From: an uncultured Coriobacteriaceae bacterium
Lineage (GTDB): Bacteria > Actinomycetota > Coriobacteriia > Coriobacteriales > Atopobiaceae
Reading direction: 5' to 3'
DNA: 64,000 nt
Assembly (NCBI GenBank): GCA_902793465.1
Contig: CADBDT010000011.1
Span: 124,001 to 188,000 of the forward strand
Part shown: positions 51,238-59,839 of the stretch, piece by piece
Layout: each line of letters starts with the position of its first letter
Position numbering within the stretch: position 1 is the first letter of the stretch
Notes under the pieces: generated by a model
What the model was told of the DNA's origin: nothing
What the model saw: only the letters and a program-made list of their open reading frames with translations
The model's database searches: none
Program-made: the position numbers and the translations under genes

Positions 51238-53331
51238 GTGCCTAACAACAATCGTCCCAACATGGCGCCCCAAAACCGCCGAAGGGGAATAGGCTATATG
51301 GCTATCCTTTTGGCCATGCTCCTTTTCCTTATATTCCAGTTCGGCAGAGGCTTTGGTGGCGACAAGGTTGTAACCATACCCACCAGCGACTTTGTAACCG
51401 CGGTAAAGGAAGACCGCGTAACAGAGGTTACCTACAAAGTGGAGGACCGCTCGCTCACAGGCAAGTTCTACGCCGACGCCGATGCAAAAAAGAAAGAGTC
51501 CATATCGTCGTTCCGCTCTGCCTATGTTGGCGAAGACAACCTGGACGAGCTTATGGCCAAGCATTCTGGCATTAAGTTTACCGTGGACGCCAGCACGAGC
51601 GAGCTGTGGCAAACGCTGCTTATATCGGTGCTGCCCACCGTGCTCATGATTGCCATTATCGTTTACTTTATGAACCAGATGCAGGGTCAGAACGGCCGCG
51701 CCATGAACTTTGGACGCTCCACGGCAAAGACGGCCGACGGCGATCGCCCGCAGGTTAAGTTTAAGGACGTGGCCGGTATAGACGAAGTGGTGGAGGAGCT
51801 CAAGGAGGTTCGCGACTTTTTGTCCGAGCCCGAGCGCTTCCAGCGCATGGGCGCAAAGATTCCGCGCGGCGTGCTGCTTATGGGCTCTCCCGGTACGGGC
51901 AAGACGCTTTTGGCCAAGGCCGTTGCGGGCGAGGCTGGCGTGCCGTTTTTCTCTATATCGGGTTCGGACTTTGTAGAGATGTTTGTGGGCGTGGGCGCGT
52001 CTCGCGTGCGTGACCTCTTTAAGCAGGCCAAGGAGGCTTCTCCCTCCATCGTGTTTATAGACGAGATTGACGCCGTGGGACGTCAGCGCGGCGCCGGCCT
52101 GGGTGGCGGTCACGACGAGCGCGAGCAAACGCTCAACCAGCTCCTGGTGGAGATGGACGGCTTTGAAGACAATACCGCGGTTATCCTAATTGCTGCCACC
52201 AACCGTCCCGACATCCTGGACCCCGCGCTGCTGCGTCCTGGTCGCTTTGACCGCCAGATTACGGTGGACCGTCCCGACGTAAAGGGACGCGAGCAGATTT
52301 TGCGCGTTCATGCGGCAAACAAGCCCCTGGCAGGCGACGTGGACTTTGAGTCGCTGGCCAAGCTTACGCCTGGCTTTACCGGCGCGGATCTGTCTAACCT
52401 TATGAACGAGTCTGCTCTGCTTGCGGCCCGTCGTCACAAGAGCGCCATTACCATGGAGGAAGTCGAGGAGGCCATGGAACGCGTGGTGGCTGGCCCCGAA
52501 AAGAAGAGCCGTGTGATGACCGAGCGCGAGCGGCGCACCATTGCGTATCACGAGTGTGGCCATGCGCTTGTTGGCCACGTGCTGGAAAACTCCGACCCCG
52601 TGCACAAGATAAGCGTTATTTCGCGTGGTCGTGCGCTGGGCTACACGCTGCAGCTTCCCGAGGAGGACCACTTCCTGGAAACACGCGACGGCATGCTGGA
52701 CCAGATTGCCGTGCTGCTTGCCGGCCGTACGGCAGAGGAACTGTTCTGCGACGACATAACAACCGGCGCAAGCAACGACCTGGAGCGAGCCACCAAGATG
52801 GCACGCGAGATGGTAACTCGTTACGGCATGAGCGAGGAGCTGGGAACCCAGGTGTACGGAGAGGCTCAGCACGAGGTGTTCCTGGGTCGCGACTGGGCAA
52901 ACCACAACGACCTGAGCGCCGAGACTTCCAAGCGCATAGACGACGAGGTAGAGCGCATAATGCGCGAGGGTCACGAGCGTGCGCGCGAGGTGCTTAGCTC
53001 GCGCAGCGCGCAAATGGAAACAATGGCCAGCGTGCTGCTCGAGCGTGAGACCGTGGAAGGCGAGGTCGTTCAGGCGCTCCTGGACAACACGTGGGACCAG
53101 TACCTGGCACAGCATCCCGAAGAGGCGCACAAATCCGCAAAGGCGACTGGCGATCCCAACACCAGCTCCAATGCAGATGCGGGCGTGCAAAGTGCGCAGG
53201 CAGTCGCTGCAGACGGCCCGTCTACCGCCGCGTACCTGCAAAATAGCCTTCCGGTGGTGGATAGCCCATCCGAAGGTACCAGCGACGCGGGCTCTGCGGA
53301 TACCGAGGAAGCAGATAACAACAACTCGTAA
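51238..53331 (+). CDS. ftsH: ATP-dependent zinc metalloprotease FtsH
   Basis: 697 residues; GTG start at 51238 after GGGAG (an in-frame ATG at 51262 is possible). FtsH degrades misfolded and regulatory membrane and cytosolic proteins as a membrane-bound hexamer. Two membrane helices (~20-38 and ~125-145) flank a small extracytoplasmic domain. The AAA+ domain (~178-400) has Walker A GSPGTGKT (~218-225), Walker [10 protein letters not shown] and the [21 protein letters not shown]. The peptidase domain (~410-620) has the zinc motif H438-E-C-G-H442 and the third ligand D514 in [10 protein letters not shown] ~70-residue Ser/Ala/Asp-rich C-terminal tail is disordered and of low complexity. All catalytic residues are present. 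Its neighbours are hpt upstream and a membrane protein downstream. Confidence 0.98.
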   Translation: MPNNNRPNMAPQNRRRGIGYMAILLAMLLFLIFQFGRGFGGDKVVTIPTSDFVTAVKEDRVTEVTYKVEDRSLTGKFYADADAKKKESISSFRSAYVGEDNLDELMAKHSGIKFTVDASTSELWQTLLISVLPTVLMIAIIVYFMNQMQGQNGRAMNFGRSTAKTADGDRPQVKFKDVAGIDEVVEELKEVRDFLSEPERFQRMGAKIPRGVLLMGSPGTGKTLLAKAVAGEAGVPFFSISGSDFVEMFVGVGASRVRDLFKQAKEASPSIVFIDEIDAVGRQRGAGLGGGHDEREQTLNQLLVEMDGFEDNTAVILIAATNRPDILDPALLRPGRFDRQITVDRPDVKGREQILRVHAANKPLAGDVDFESLAKLTPGFTGADLSNLMNESALLAARRHKSAITMEEVEEAMERVVAGPEKKSRVMTERERRTIAYHECGHALVGHVLENSDPVHKISVISRGRALGYTLQLPEEDHFLETRDGMLDQIAVLLAGRTAEELFCDDITTGASNDLERATKMAREMVTRYGMSEELGTQVYGEAQHEVFLGRDWANHNDLSAETSKRIDDEVERIMREGHERAREVLSSRSAQMETMASVLLERETVEGEVVQALLDNTWDQYLAQHPEEAHKSAKATGDPNTSSNADAGVQSAQAVAADGPSTAAYLQNSLPVVDSPSEGTSDAGSADTEEADNNNS

Positions 53332-53386
53332 GTACTAAAATATCCATATGGATAGCTGCGACAGGCGGGGAGGAGGTGGCAGCGGC

Positions 53387-54679
53387 GTGGCAAAGAGCGA
53401 GGATACGGCTAGCGAGGCAAAAAGGGCCAAGCGACCAAAGCCTAAGGGCTCAGCAAAGCCTGCGCCGACCACGAAGACCGCTGCGGCGGGTCAGCGGAAG
53501 ACCCGCAAGAGACCTCGTCCCGCTAAGTCTGCCTCAGCTGACTCGACCGCTCCATCCAAGAGCCAGCGACCTGCCGCCAAACAGAGGCAGGGCGCCTCTG
53601 CCGCCCCTGCTGGTAAGGCACAACGCAGTGGCACCAAAGTACCGCGCTCCAAGGCGGGCAGCCAAGTGCCTGCTTCGGCGAGCAAGCCTGCTTCCAAACG
53701 AGGACAGGCCAACCCAAAGTCGGCAAACAAGACCGCCCAACCCAAGACACCACGCGCCTCCAACAAAAAGAAGAAGGAATCGCAGCCTCTTACCTTGCGT
53801 CGCGTGGCTGCGTATGCGCTTCCAATCGTCTCGCTTGTAGTCGCATTTGTGGCGGTGGTGCTTCTGTACCGGCGTATAATGCCTCAGAGCTCTACAGATG
53901 TTGCCACAGCAACTGCAGGTCAGGTTATAGAAACCTCAACGCCGAGCACCGACGAAAACGTCTATGTTGGCGTTAAGGACAAGTGGGTTCCAGAGGGGTA
54001 CTTTACCACGGGAAACAAGGACCTGGACAAGCAGGTTAAGGCGTTTTGCGACGCCCTAACGCAGGAAGGGTCCAACGCTCGGGCAAATGCCCAAAACGTG
54101 TTCAACAACATTGCGTGGAGCAACATTGAGTGGCGCGATCCAAGTGACAAGCCCGCGGGGCAAAACTGGGTTGCTGCCGCTGCGCGCCACTACTTTGACA
54201 ACGGGAGTCCAGAGCTTGGCATAGGAGGCTCGGGAGACGAGTACGAGTTTTCGGCCGTCGCCAGCCTTTGTTTGCGCTACTTTGGCTACTACGACGCCCT
54301 TGCCATACCGGTGCTGCGCGGAACGACCGAAAACTCACTCAACAGCGGTGCCTTGGTAATTGTTACCGACGAAAACGGCAAGGAATGCGTGTGCGACACC
54401 ACCCTTGCGGCCAACGGCTTTATGTTGGATCGCAACCTGTACAACATATCCGTGGAGAACATAGGACAAGACCTTACCGGAGTAGAGGCGCGCGGGCTCA
54501 AGGTGCACGAGGACAAAACGAGCTCGTCCAGCTCGAGTTCCAGTTCTAGCTCGAGCTCGAGCTCAAGCTCAAGCTCAAGTACCAGCTCCAGTTCTAGCTC
54601 CGACTCCAGTACGAATGCCACCGCCGATAACGATGTGGCTCTGAGTACAGACTTCGATTCCGCGTACGTAGTGGGATAG
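53387..54679 (+). CDS. Membrane protein with basic Ala/Lys/Pro N-tail and poly-Ser C-tail; possible transglutaminase-like domain
   Basis: 430 residues. The GTG at 53387 has GGGGAGGAGG at good spacing; an upstream ATG at 53348 lacks one. A ~125-residue cytosolic tail is rich in K, R, P, A and S (KRAKRPKPKGSAKPAPTTK). One transmembrane helix (AAYALPIVSLVVAFVAVVLL) lies at ~133-155. An extracytoplasmic domain (~190-370) has FSAVASLCLRYFGYYDALAIPVLRG and ECVCDTTLAANGF. The Cys/aromatic layout vaguely recalls transglutaminase-like domains, but a catalytic triad is not evident. The last ~65 residues include a run of over 25 Ser written with mixed codons (TCC, AGC, AGT, TCT, TCA). It starts 55 bp after ftsH. 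Function unknown. Confidence 0.7.
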   Translation: MAKSEDTASEAKRAKRPKPKGSAKPAPTTKTAAAGQRKTRKRPRPAKSASADSTAPSKSQRPAAKQRQGASAAPAGKAQRSGTKVPRSKAGSQVPASASKPASKRGQANPKSANKTAQPKTPRASNKKKKESQPLTLRRVAAYALPIVSLVVAFVAVVLLYRRIMPQSSTDVATATAGQVIETSTPSTDENVYVGVKDKWVPEGYFTTGNKDLDKQVKAFCDALTQEGSNARANAQNVFNNIAWSNIEWRDPSDKPAGQNWVAAAARHYFDNGSPELGIGGSGDEYEFSAVASLCLRYFGYYDALAIPVLRGTTENSLNSGALVIVTDENGKECVCDTTLAANGFMLDRNLYNISVENIGQDLTGVEARGLKVHEDKTSSSSSSSSSSSSSSSSSSSSTSSSSSSDSSTNATADNDVALSTDFDSAYVVG

Positions 54680-54758
54680 GCGTGCCGTGAGGGGATACTC
54701 CCCCTGCGGTACATCGCTCGCGATGTACCGCAGGGGGAGTATCCCCTCACGGCACGCC
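54679..54758. repeat. Short palindromic element, copy 12 (spacer lost)
   Basis: Arms GGCGTGCCGTGAGG / CCTCACGGCACGCC with core GGGGATACTCCCC...GGTACATCGC and only a few central bases. It begins on the last base of the preceding stop codon and lies between convergent genes. Confidence 0.95.
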
Positions 54759-54780
54759 GGTTTCCGACGGCTTGTTGTCC

Positions 54781-55533
54781 CTAAACCGGCTTTATGTTTG
54801 TACGGGACTGGATGGCAACCTGCTCGAGCGAGAACACGTCGGGATGCAGGCGTGTTTCGGTGTGCTCGCACATAAGGCCATCGCCGTCAAATACAATGGC
54901 GTTTACAACGGCCACGGAATCTATATCGTCAAGGTGTAGCACTTCTCGATCGTGTTCCGTGGCTCTTTCTACCGTAACGCGGCGCCTGCAGGTAACGAGC
55001 CTTACGCCGCAAACGGTCTCCACATATTCGTACAAGGACTTCTCGGCGTCCTGCTTGGTAATTCCCTCAACAATGTCGGCGCGATAGTAGCTGTTGTCGT
55101 AGGAGAGGGGGTCGTCGCCGTAGTAGCGCACGCGCTCGGCACGCAGAACTTCTTCCCCAACGTCAAAGCGCGTAAGCTCGGAAAGCGGCTTGTCTACAAC
55201 CAAGTTCTCCATGAGCAGAACCTGTGTTGTGGGCAAAAAACCCTGAGCCTTGCCAGTTTCCACAAACGACTGGATTCTTGTGGTGCAAAACGTTACGGGC
55301 TTGAGCTTGTTGTCCCGAGGCGTGTTGTACAGCACGCGCACACCCTTGCCGTGGACAGGCTGTACGTAGCCATCCACCGCCAATAGTCCAAGCGCTTTTC
55401 TAACTGTGTTGTGTGCGCATCCAAAGCGCTTTACAAGTGCAGACTCAGACGGCAAAAAAGACCTATATGCATAGGTGCCATCCTCAATGAGTCGCCGTAG
55501 CTCAAAGTAAATGGAGTCGTATGCTGCTCGCAC
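54781..55533 (-). CDS. GntR-family transcriptional regulator (UTRA domain)
   Basis: 250 residues. The start is GTG at 55533 because GGAGG lies at good spacing; a TTG at 55554 would add seven residues. An N-terminal winged helix (DSIYFELRRLIEDGTYAYRSFLPSESALVKRFGCAHNTVRKAL, ~5-50) is followed by VDGYVQPVHGKGVRV and a C-terminal UTRA ligand-binding domain (~85-245) with VLRAERVRYYGDDPLSYDNSYY. The HutC/TreR group senses small molecules such as sugars or sugar phosphates. No obvious target operon adjoins it. The nearest divergent gene encodes an aminotransferase, 475 bp away. Confidence 0.9.
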   Translation of the reverse strand: MRAAYDSIYFELRRLIEDGTYAYRSFLPSESALVKRFGCAHNTVRKALGLLAVDGYVQPVHGKGVRVLYNTPRDNKLKPVTFCTTRIQSFVETGKAQGFLPTTQVLLMENLVVDKPLSELTRFDVGEEVLRAERVRYYGDDPLSYDNSYYRADIVEGITKQDAEKSLYEYVETVCGVRLVTCRRRVTVERATEHDREVLHLDDIDSVAVVNAIVFDGDGLMCEHTETRLHPDVFSLEQVAIQSRTNIKPV

Positions 55534-56008
55534 GAGAGCCCTCCGATCACGCAAACTTAGCGTTTATAGTTTCACACTTCAGGAGCAATTCAGGGACATG
55601 AATAGAAAAATACATAGAAATAGTCATAGAAGGCCAAAATACACAGCTTTAGTGTATCAATATGCATATTAATAGGAGTAAAGCTATATAACGCCGCTTT
55701 GGGGGGTTGCGTTATCCAATAAAAACAAACGGGCATCGCAATCAAAAACAGGCCGTCGGGTGGAAGGATTCCCGACGGCCTGTGCCTGTCGCTTGGACAG
55801 GGTGCGTGTCTGGCCACACGCACAAGAAGGAAGGAAAGGATGGCGTTCAATTACGTCATCGTTACCTAATACATTTCCGCTTTTGAGGTGTCCCATACCG
55901 ACTAATGGCATCACATAACCCCTACACGCTTCCTTCGCGATGTCTTCATACTTTTACAAGCACCGCAAACGAGTACAATACCCTCTATTAACGTTTGAGG
56001 AGGAACCT
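55534..56008. other. 475-bp intergenic region with a minus-strand terminator and a possible micro-ORF
   Basis: A hairpin ACAGGCCGTCGGG / CCCGACGGCCTGT (55748-55783) has its T run on the minus strand. At 55840-55869 a nine-codon frame (MAFNYVIVT) follows a very strong GAAGGAAGGAAAGG, upstream of the aminotransferase gene. TACAAT at 55974-55979, 30 bp before that gene, is a likely -10 box. The rest is AT-rich without a recognisable gene. Confidence 0.45.
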
Positions 56009-57196
56009 ATGAGCATTAACCAGCTGAGCTACGACTACGGTGCGGCAAAGTCGTCAATTCGCGAGATAGCTGCCTACGGCGCTGCGCGCAAGGCAGAGAT
56101 TGGCGCGCAAAACGTGTTTGACTTCTCGCTGGGAAACCCCAGCATTCCGGCACCGGATGCCGTACGCGACTCCATAGAGCACTCGCTTGCGCTGCCCGCG
56201 ACCGCGCTCCATGGGTACACGCCCGCAAACGGCCTGCCTGCCGCTCGTACTGCCGTGGCAGAGTCGCTAAACCGTCGCTTTGGAACCGCATATGGTCCCG
56301 ACGACCTGTATCTTACCTGCGGCGCTGCGGCCTCTATAAGCATTGTGCTCAATGCGGTGTGCAACGAGGGCGAGGAGGTAATTGTAATTGCTCCCTACTT
56401 TCCCGAGTATGCGGTGTTTATTAAGAACGCAGGCGCAACCTGCGTGGAGGTAATGGCCGACCAGGACACCTTCCAAATAGACGTGGAAGCTGTGCGAAGC
56501 GCAATTACGCCGCGCACCGCCGCGATTATGATTGACTCCCCAAACAATCCCGTGGGATCAGTGTATGCGCGCAAGAACCTCGAGGATCTAGCGGTGGTCC
56601 TAACCAGCAAGTCGCAGGAGTATGGCCACCCCATCTACCTAATATCCGACGAGCCGTATCGCGAGATTGCCTACGACGTGGAGGTGCCTTGGGTGCCAGA
56701 CCTGTACGACCGCACCATCGTGTGCTACTCGTACTCTAAGTCGCTCAGCCTGCCGGGCGAGCGCATTGGATGGGTTTTGGTGCCAAACACAAACCCCGAG
56801 CACGACACACTGGTTCCTGCGGTAGCGGGTGCTGGGCGCAAGCTGGGCTTCGTGTGCGCGCCTGCCTTGTTCCAGCGCGTGCTCATAGACTGCGTGGACG
56901 AGCCCACCAACATAGAGGCATACGTGCGCAACCGCAAGGCGCTCACCGAGGGGCTAAGCGCCATTGGATACGAATACATTGAGCCGCAGGGCGCCTTCTA
57001 CCTTTGGATGCGTGCGCTCGAGCCGGACGCCAATGCGTTTTTCCAGCGGGCAAAGAGCTTGGAGCTGCTGCCTGTGCCCAGCGACTCGTTTGGCTGCACG
57101 GGCTGGGTGCGCGTTGGCTACTGCGTGAGCTACGACACAATCGTAAACTCCATGCCAGCCTGGCAGGAGCTCTGGGACTCTTACCAGCAGGGCTAG
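56009..57196 (+). CDS. PLP-dependent aminotransferase, fold type I (aspartate aminotransferase-like)
   Basis: 395 residues, ATG at 56009 after GAGGAGG. It transfers amino groups between an amino acid and a 2-oxo acid using pyridoxal phosphate. The fold-I hallmarks are seen: DFSLGNPSIPAPD near the N terminus, GAAASISIVLNAV, the D and Y region MIDSPNNPVGSVY, SDEPYREI and the PLP-lysine segment YSYSKSLSLPGERIGW. Length fits the family. The substrate cannot be assigned from sequence alone. A palindrome follows, and a second fold-I enzyme faces it on the other strand. Confidence 0.92.
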   Translation: MSINQLSYDYGAAKSSIREIAAYGAARKAEIGAQNVFDFSLGNPSIPAPDAVRDSIEHSLALPATALHGYTPANGLPAARTAVAESLNRRFGTAYGPDDLYLTCGAAASISIVLNAVCNEGEEVIVIAPYFPEYAVFIKNAGATCVEVMADQDTFQIDVEAVRSAITPRTAAIMIDSPNNPVGSVYARKNLEDLAVVLTSKSQEYGHPIYLISDEPYREIAYDVEVPWVPDLYDRTIVCYSYSKSLSLPGERIGWVLVPNTNPEHDTLVPAVAGAGRKLGFVCAPALFQRVLIDCVDEPTNIEAYVRNRKALTEGLSAIGYEYIEPQGAFYLWMRALEPDANAFFQRAKSLELLPVPSDSFGCTGWVRVGYCVSYDTIVNSMPAWQELWDSYQQG

Positions 57197-57223
57197 AGGG
57201 ATGCCTGCATGATCTGCCTTTTG

Positions 57224-57333
57224 GGGTGCCGTAAGGGGATACTTCCCATCGGGTACATCGCGAGCCGGGCGTTCCCTTATGGGGGAGACCAATCCGCGAT
57301 GTACCCGTAGGGGAGTATCCCCTTACGGCACCC
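57224..57333. repeat. Dispersed palindromic element, copy 13
   Basis: Arms GGGTGCCGTAAGG / CCTTACGGCACCC; core slightly altered (GATACTTCCC on the left). The spacer is of the third type (GCCGGGCGTTCCCTTATGG). It abuts the stop codon of the leftward MalY/PatB gene and lies between convergent genes. Confidence 0.95.
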
Positions 57334-58541
57334 TACACAAAGACGTAGCGATCCAGGCGGTCGAACGCCTCGACGACCTGCGAGTGTGGGACAGACACCG
57401 CAATGCGCACGCAGCCAGGGCAGTTGAACAGCCGTCCGTCGTGCCAGGTAACGCCCACGTCCCAGCCGGCGCGTACGAGGTCCTCGTAGCTTATGCCCTT
57501 GTTGTGGCACCAGTCGCGGCAGTCGGCAAGCAATACATAGGTGCCCTGCGCTCGCGCGCAGCGCACGCCAGGGTATCTGCTGCGAATGTGCTCGTACGCA
57601 TAGGTAGCGTTTGCGCTCAGCACCTGACACAGCTCGTCGCACCACGCGGCGCCCTCTGGTGAGTAGGCTCCCATAAGGGCGTGCATGGACAAGACGTTTT
57701 GCGCGTTGTAGTGGCTTAGCTCGCCCTGTCGCACCACGCGGTCGCGCAGCCATGAGCCGTATATAACGTGATACGACCCCACGAGGCCGGCCAGGTTAAA
57801 CGTCTTGGACGGTGCGTAGAGTGCAACCGTGTGCTCGTGGGCCCAATCGCTCACCTGCTGTGTGGGCGTGTGCACGTTGTCGTCCAGCAGCAGGTCGCTC
57901 CATATTTCGTCTGACACCACGTATACGTTGTGACGTTCAAACAGCTCCATGGCCTGCTCGATCTCGCGCTTTTCCCAAACGCGACCGCAGGGGTTGTGCG
58001 GAGAGCAAAAAATGGCCGCGTGGATGTTGTTTTGCACAATGCGGCGCTCCATGTCGGCAAAGTCCATGCGCCACACGCCGTCCTTGTCACAAACAAGCGG
58101 GCTGTGTACCAGGTTATAGCCGTGACCGCCCACCGCATGTGTAAAGCCAACGTAGGTGGGGGAGTGCACGAGCACGTTGTCGCCAGGCGAGCACAAGACG
58201 CCCAGGGCGCTTACCACTCCGCCCAACACGCCGTTTTGGTAGCCAATGTGCTCGCGAGCGAGGTCGCTTACACCTTTGCGTGTGCGATGCCATTCAATTA
58301 TGGCGTCAAAGTACTCGTCGCGTGGCTGATAATACCCAAAGTGGGGTTGCTTTAGGCGTTCTTGCATTGCTCGCACCACGCTGGGGGCGGTTGCAAAGCT
58401 CATGTCGGCCACCCAAAGAGGGATTGAATCAAAGCCCTCGCGTGGCTTTGCAGGAAAGAAGCCTGTACCGTCGCCCAGGGCGTCCACTGCCATAGCGTCT
58501 TGTCCGTGACGATCCAGTATGGTGGAAAAGTCGTATGTCAT
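57333..58541 (-). CDS. MalY/PatB-family PLP enzyme (cystathionine beta-lyase-like)
   Basis: 402 residues, start at 58541 with GGAGAACCC; a longer frame to 58583 lacks a ribosome site. MalY/PatB enzymes cleave C-S bonds in cystathionine or cysteine, giving pyruvate or homocysteine, or act as regulators. Typical motifs: IPLWVADMSFATAPSVVRAM, FGYYQPRDEYFDAIIEWH, GVLGGVVSAL, FCSPHNPCGRVW, VVSDEIWSDL and the PLP-lysine region YAPSKTFNLAGLVGS. It converges with the aminotransferase gene; whether they share a pathway is not shown. Confidence 0.93.
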   Translation of the reverse strand: MTYDFSTILDRHGQDAMAVDALGDGTGFFPAKPREGFDSIPLWVADMSFATAPSVVRAMQERLKQPHFGYYQPRDEYFDAIIEWHRTRKGVSDLAREHIGYQNGVLGGVVSALGVLCSPGDNVLVHSPTYVGFTHAVGGHGYNLVHSPLVCDKDGVWRMDFADMERRIVQNNIHAAIFCSPHNPCGRVWEKREIEQAMELFERHNVYVVSDEIWSDLLLDDNVHTPTQQVSDWAHEHTVALYAPSKTFNLAGLVGSYHVIYGSWLRDRVVRQGELSHYNAQNVLSMHALMGAYSPEGAAWCDELCQVLSANATYAYEHIRSRYPGVRCARAQGTYVLLADCRDWCHNKGISYEDLVRAGWDVGVTWHDGRLFNCPGCVRIAVSVPHSQVVEAFDRLDRYVFV

Positions 58542-58646
58542 GGGTTCTCCGTTGGTGTTGAGGCCTGTAGTGTTCGAGCACATATAATGTTAGCTAAGCC
58601 AAACACACTGTTGCAAGGCATGTTTCCGCGACGCTAGGCAAGCAAG

Positions 58647-58679
58647 ACCTATCAAAGGGGAGTACCCCTTTTGATAGGT
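58647..58679. repeat. Mini palindrome with AGGGGAGTACCCCT centre
   Basis: ACCTATCAAA pairs with TTTGATAGGT around AGGGGAGTACCCCTT. The centre resembles a contracted form of the dispersed family's GGGGATACTCCCC. It lies between divergent genes (MalY/PatB and the PHP gene). Confidence 0.7.
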
Positions 58680-58727
58680 ACCGGAGTTGCTGCCTGTCGC
58701 GCTGGGTTACGAGTAGGGAAGGCGCGC

Positions 58728-59588
58728 ATGACAATACCTGCAAGGTTCAAGCATCCCAAGTACGACAGCAACAACGTGCCGCGCTCTCCCTATGCCTGCG
58801 ATACCCATACCCACACGCTTGCCTCGCGTCATGCGTACTCCACCTTGGGCGAGTGCGTGGCCGCGGCAAAGGCAGCGGGTCTTGAGCTAATGGGTTCAAC
58901 CGACCACTATTCTGCAATGTTGCACCCAGACTTGCCCGATCAAGAGCAAATTATGCGCGACTATGCCTACTTTATTAACTTTGACGTATGGCCGCGCGAG
59001 TGGGACGGCATAACGGTGCTTCGCGGAGTGGAGGCCGACATCGTGGATCTGCAGGGTCACCTGTTTGGGTGGGTCATACCCCTTACCCAGAGCATTACCG
59101 GACGCAGACTCAGTGGACGTCGTACCGTTAAGGACAGAATCTGGGACACCATCGACTATGCCATAGCCAGCATCCACAACCGCGATTGGGCCAACGATGC
59201 CACGCTTGCGCAGACCACACAGATGTACGTGCGTGCGCTCGAAGATCCCAAGGTACTCATTCTGGGGCATCCCGGACGTGCGGGCGTGCCGTTTGACCTG
59301 GACACCGTTTTGCTGGCGGCAAAGGAGCTCGGCAAGCTCATAGAGATAAACGAGCACAGCTTTGAGGGCTCGTTCCGCAAGCGTAGCAGCGAGGCGTGCA
59401 GGCGCATTGCCGTGCGCTGTGCCGAGCTGGGAACAATGGTTGCAACGGGAACCGACGCCCACATTGCCACTGCCGTGGGACGGTTTAGCGCGCTGCCAGC
59501 CATGTTGGAGGAGATTCACTTCCCGCCCGAGCTTATTGCCACTCGTACGCGGGAGGGTTTTTTGGACGTGCTGGAAAGGCATGGGTAG
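58728..59588 (+). CDS. PHP-domain phosphoesterase (YcdX-like)
   Basis: 286 residues, ATG at 58728 after AGGGAAGG. The PHP fold holds a trinuclear metal site and hydrolyses phosphoesters. Visible ligands: D25-T-H27-T-H29 (YACDTHTHTLASRHAY), STDHYS (D and H, ~57-62), the E in RGVEADIVD, H in IASIHNRD, LILGHPGR, INEHSF and the last pair GTDAH (~250). This is a complete set for the YcdX subgroup. Related proteins act on small phosphorylated molecules; the substrate is not known. Confidence 0.9.
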   Translation: MTIPARFKHPKYDSNNVPRSPYACDTHTHTLASRHAYSTLGECVAAAKAAGLELMGSTDHYSAMLHPDLPDQEQIMRDYAYFINFDVWPREWDGITVLRGVEADIVDLQGHLFGWVIPLTQSITGRRLSGRRTVKDRIWDTIDYAIASIHNRDWANDATLAQTTQMYVRALEDPKVLILGHPGRAGVPFDLDTVLLAAKELGKLIEINEHSFEGSFRKRSSEACRRIAVRCAELGTMVATGTDAHIATAVGRFSALPAMLEEIHFPPELIATRTREGFLDVLERHG

Positions 59589-59619
59589 GGCGGGTTATCC
59601 GAAAACTCGCGATTGAGTG

Positions 59620-59821
59620 GTGTGCTATGAGGGGATACTCCCAACGCCATTTAGCTAAGGGTCCGGGGGCGCTGTGCACATTGGGGATACTCCCCATCGG
59701 GTACATCGCGGATGAGCCGGAATCCAACGTAAGCCCTGCTCGCGATGTACCCGCAGGGGAGTATCCCCAATGTGCACAGCGCTAACTCAATGGCGGTGGG
59801 AGTATCCCCTCACGGCACCCC
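59620..59821. repeat. Nested composite palindromic element, copy 14 (inner element 59669-59782)
   Basis: The inner palindrome, arms GCGCTGTGCACATTGG / CCAATGTGCACAGCGC, is flanked by outer halves ATGAGGGGATACTCCCAACG...CCATTTAGCTAAGGGTCC and CTAACTCAATGGCGGTGGGA...CTCACGGCACC. The whole matches the reverse complement of the composite at 50961-51157, including the flank words AAGGGTCCGGGGG and GTTAGCGCTGTGCAC. It lies between convergent genes. Confidence 0.9.
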
Positions 59822-59839
59822 TAGCGGTGCGGCACTCGC

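Noticed and set aside
736..57333. Interpreting all palindromes simply as Rho-independent terminators
   Set aside because: Several lie between divergent promoters, most lack a T tract, and they are far longer than needed; some may still act as terminators where genes converge.
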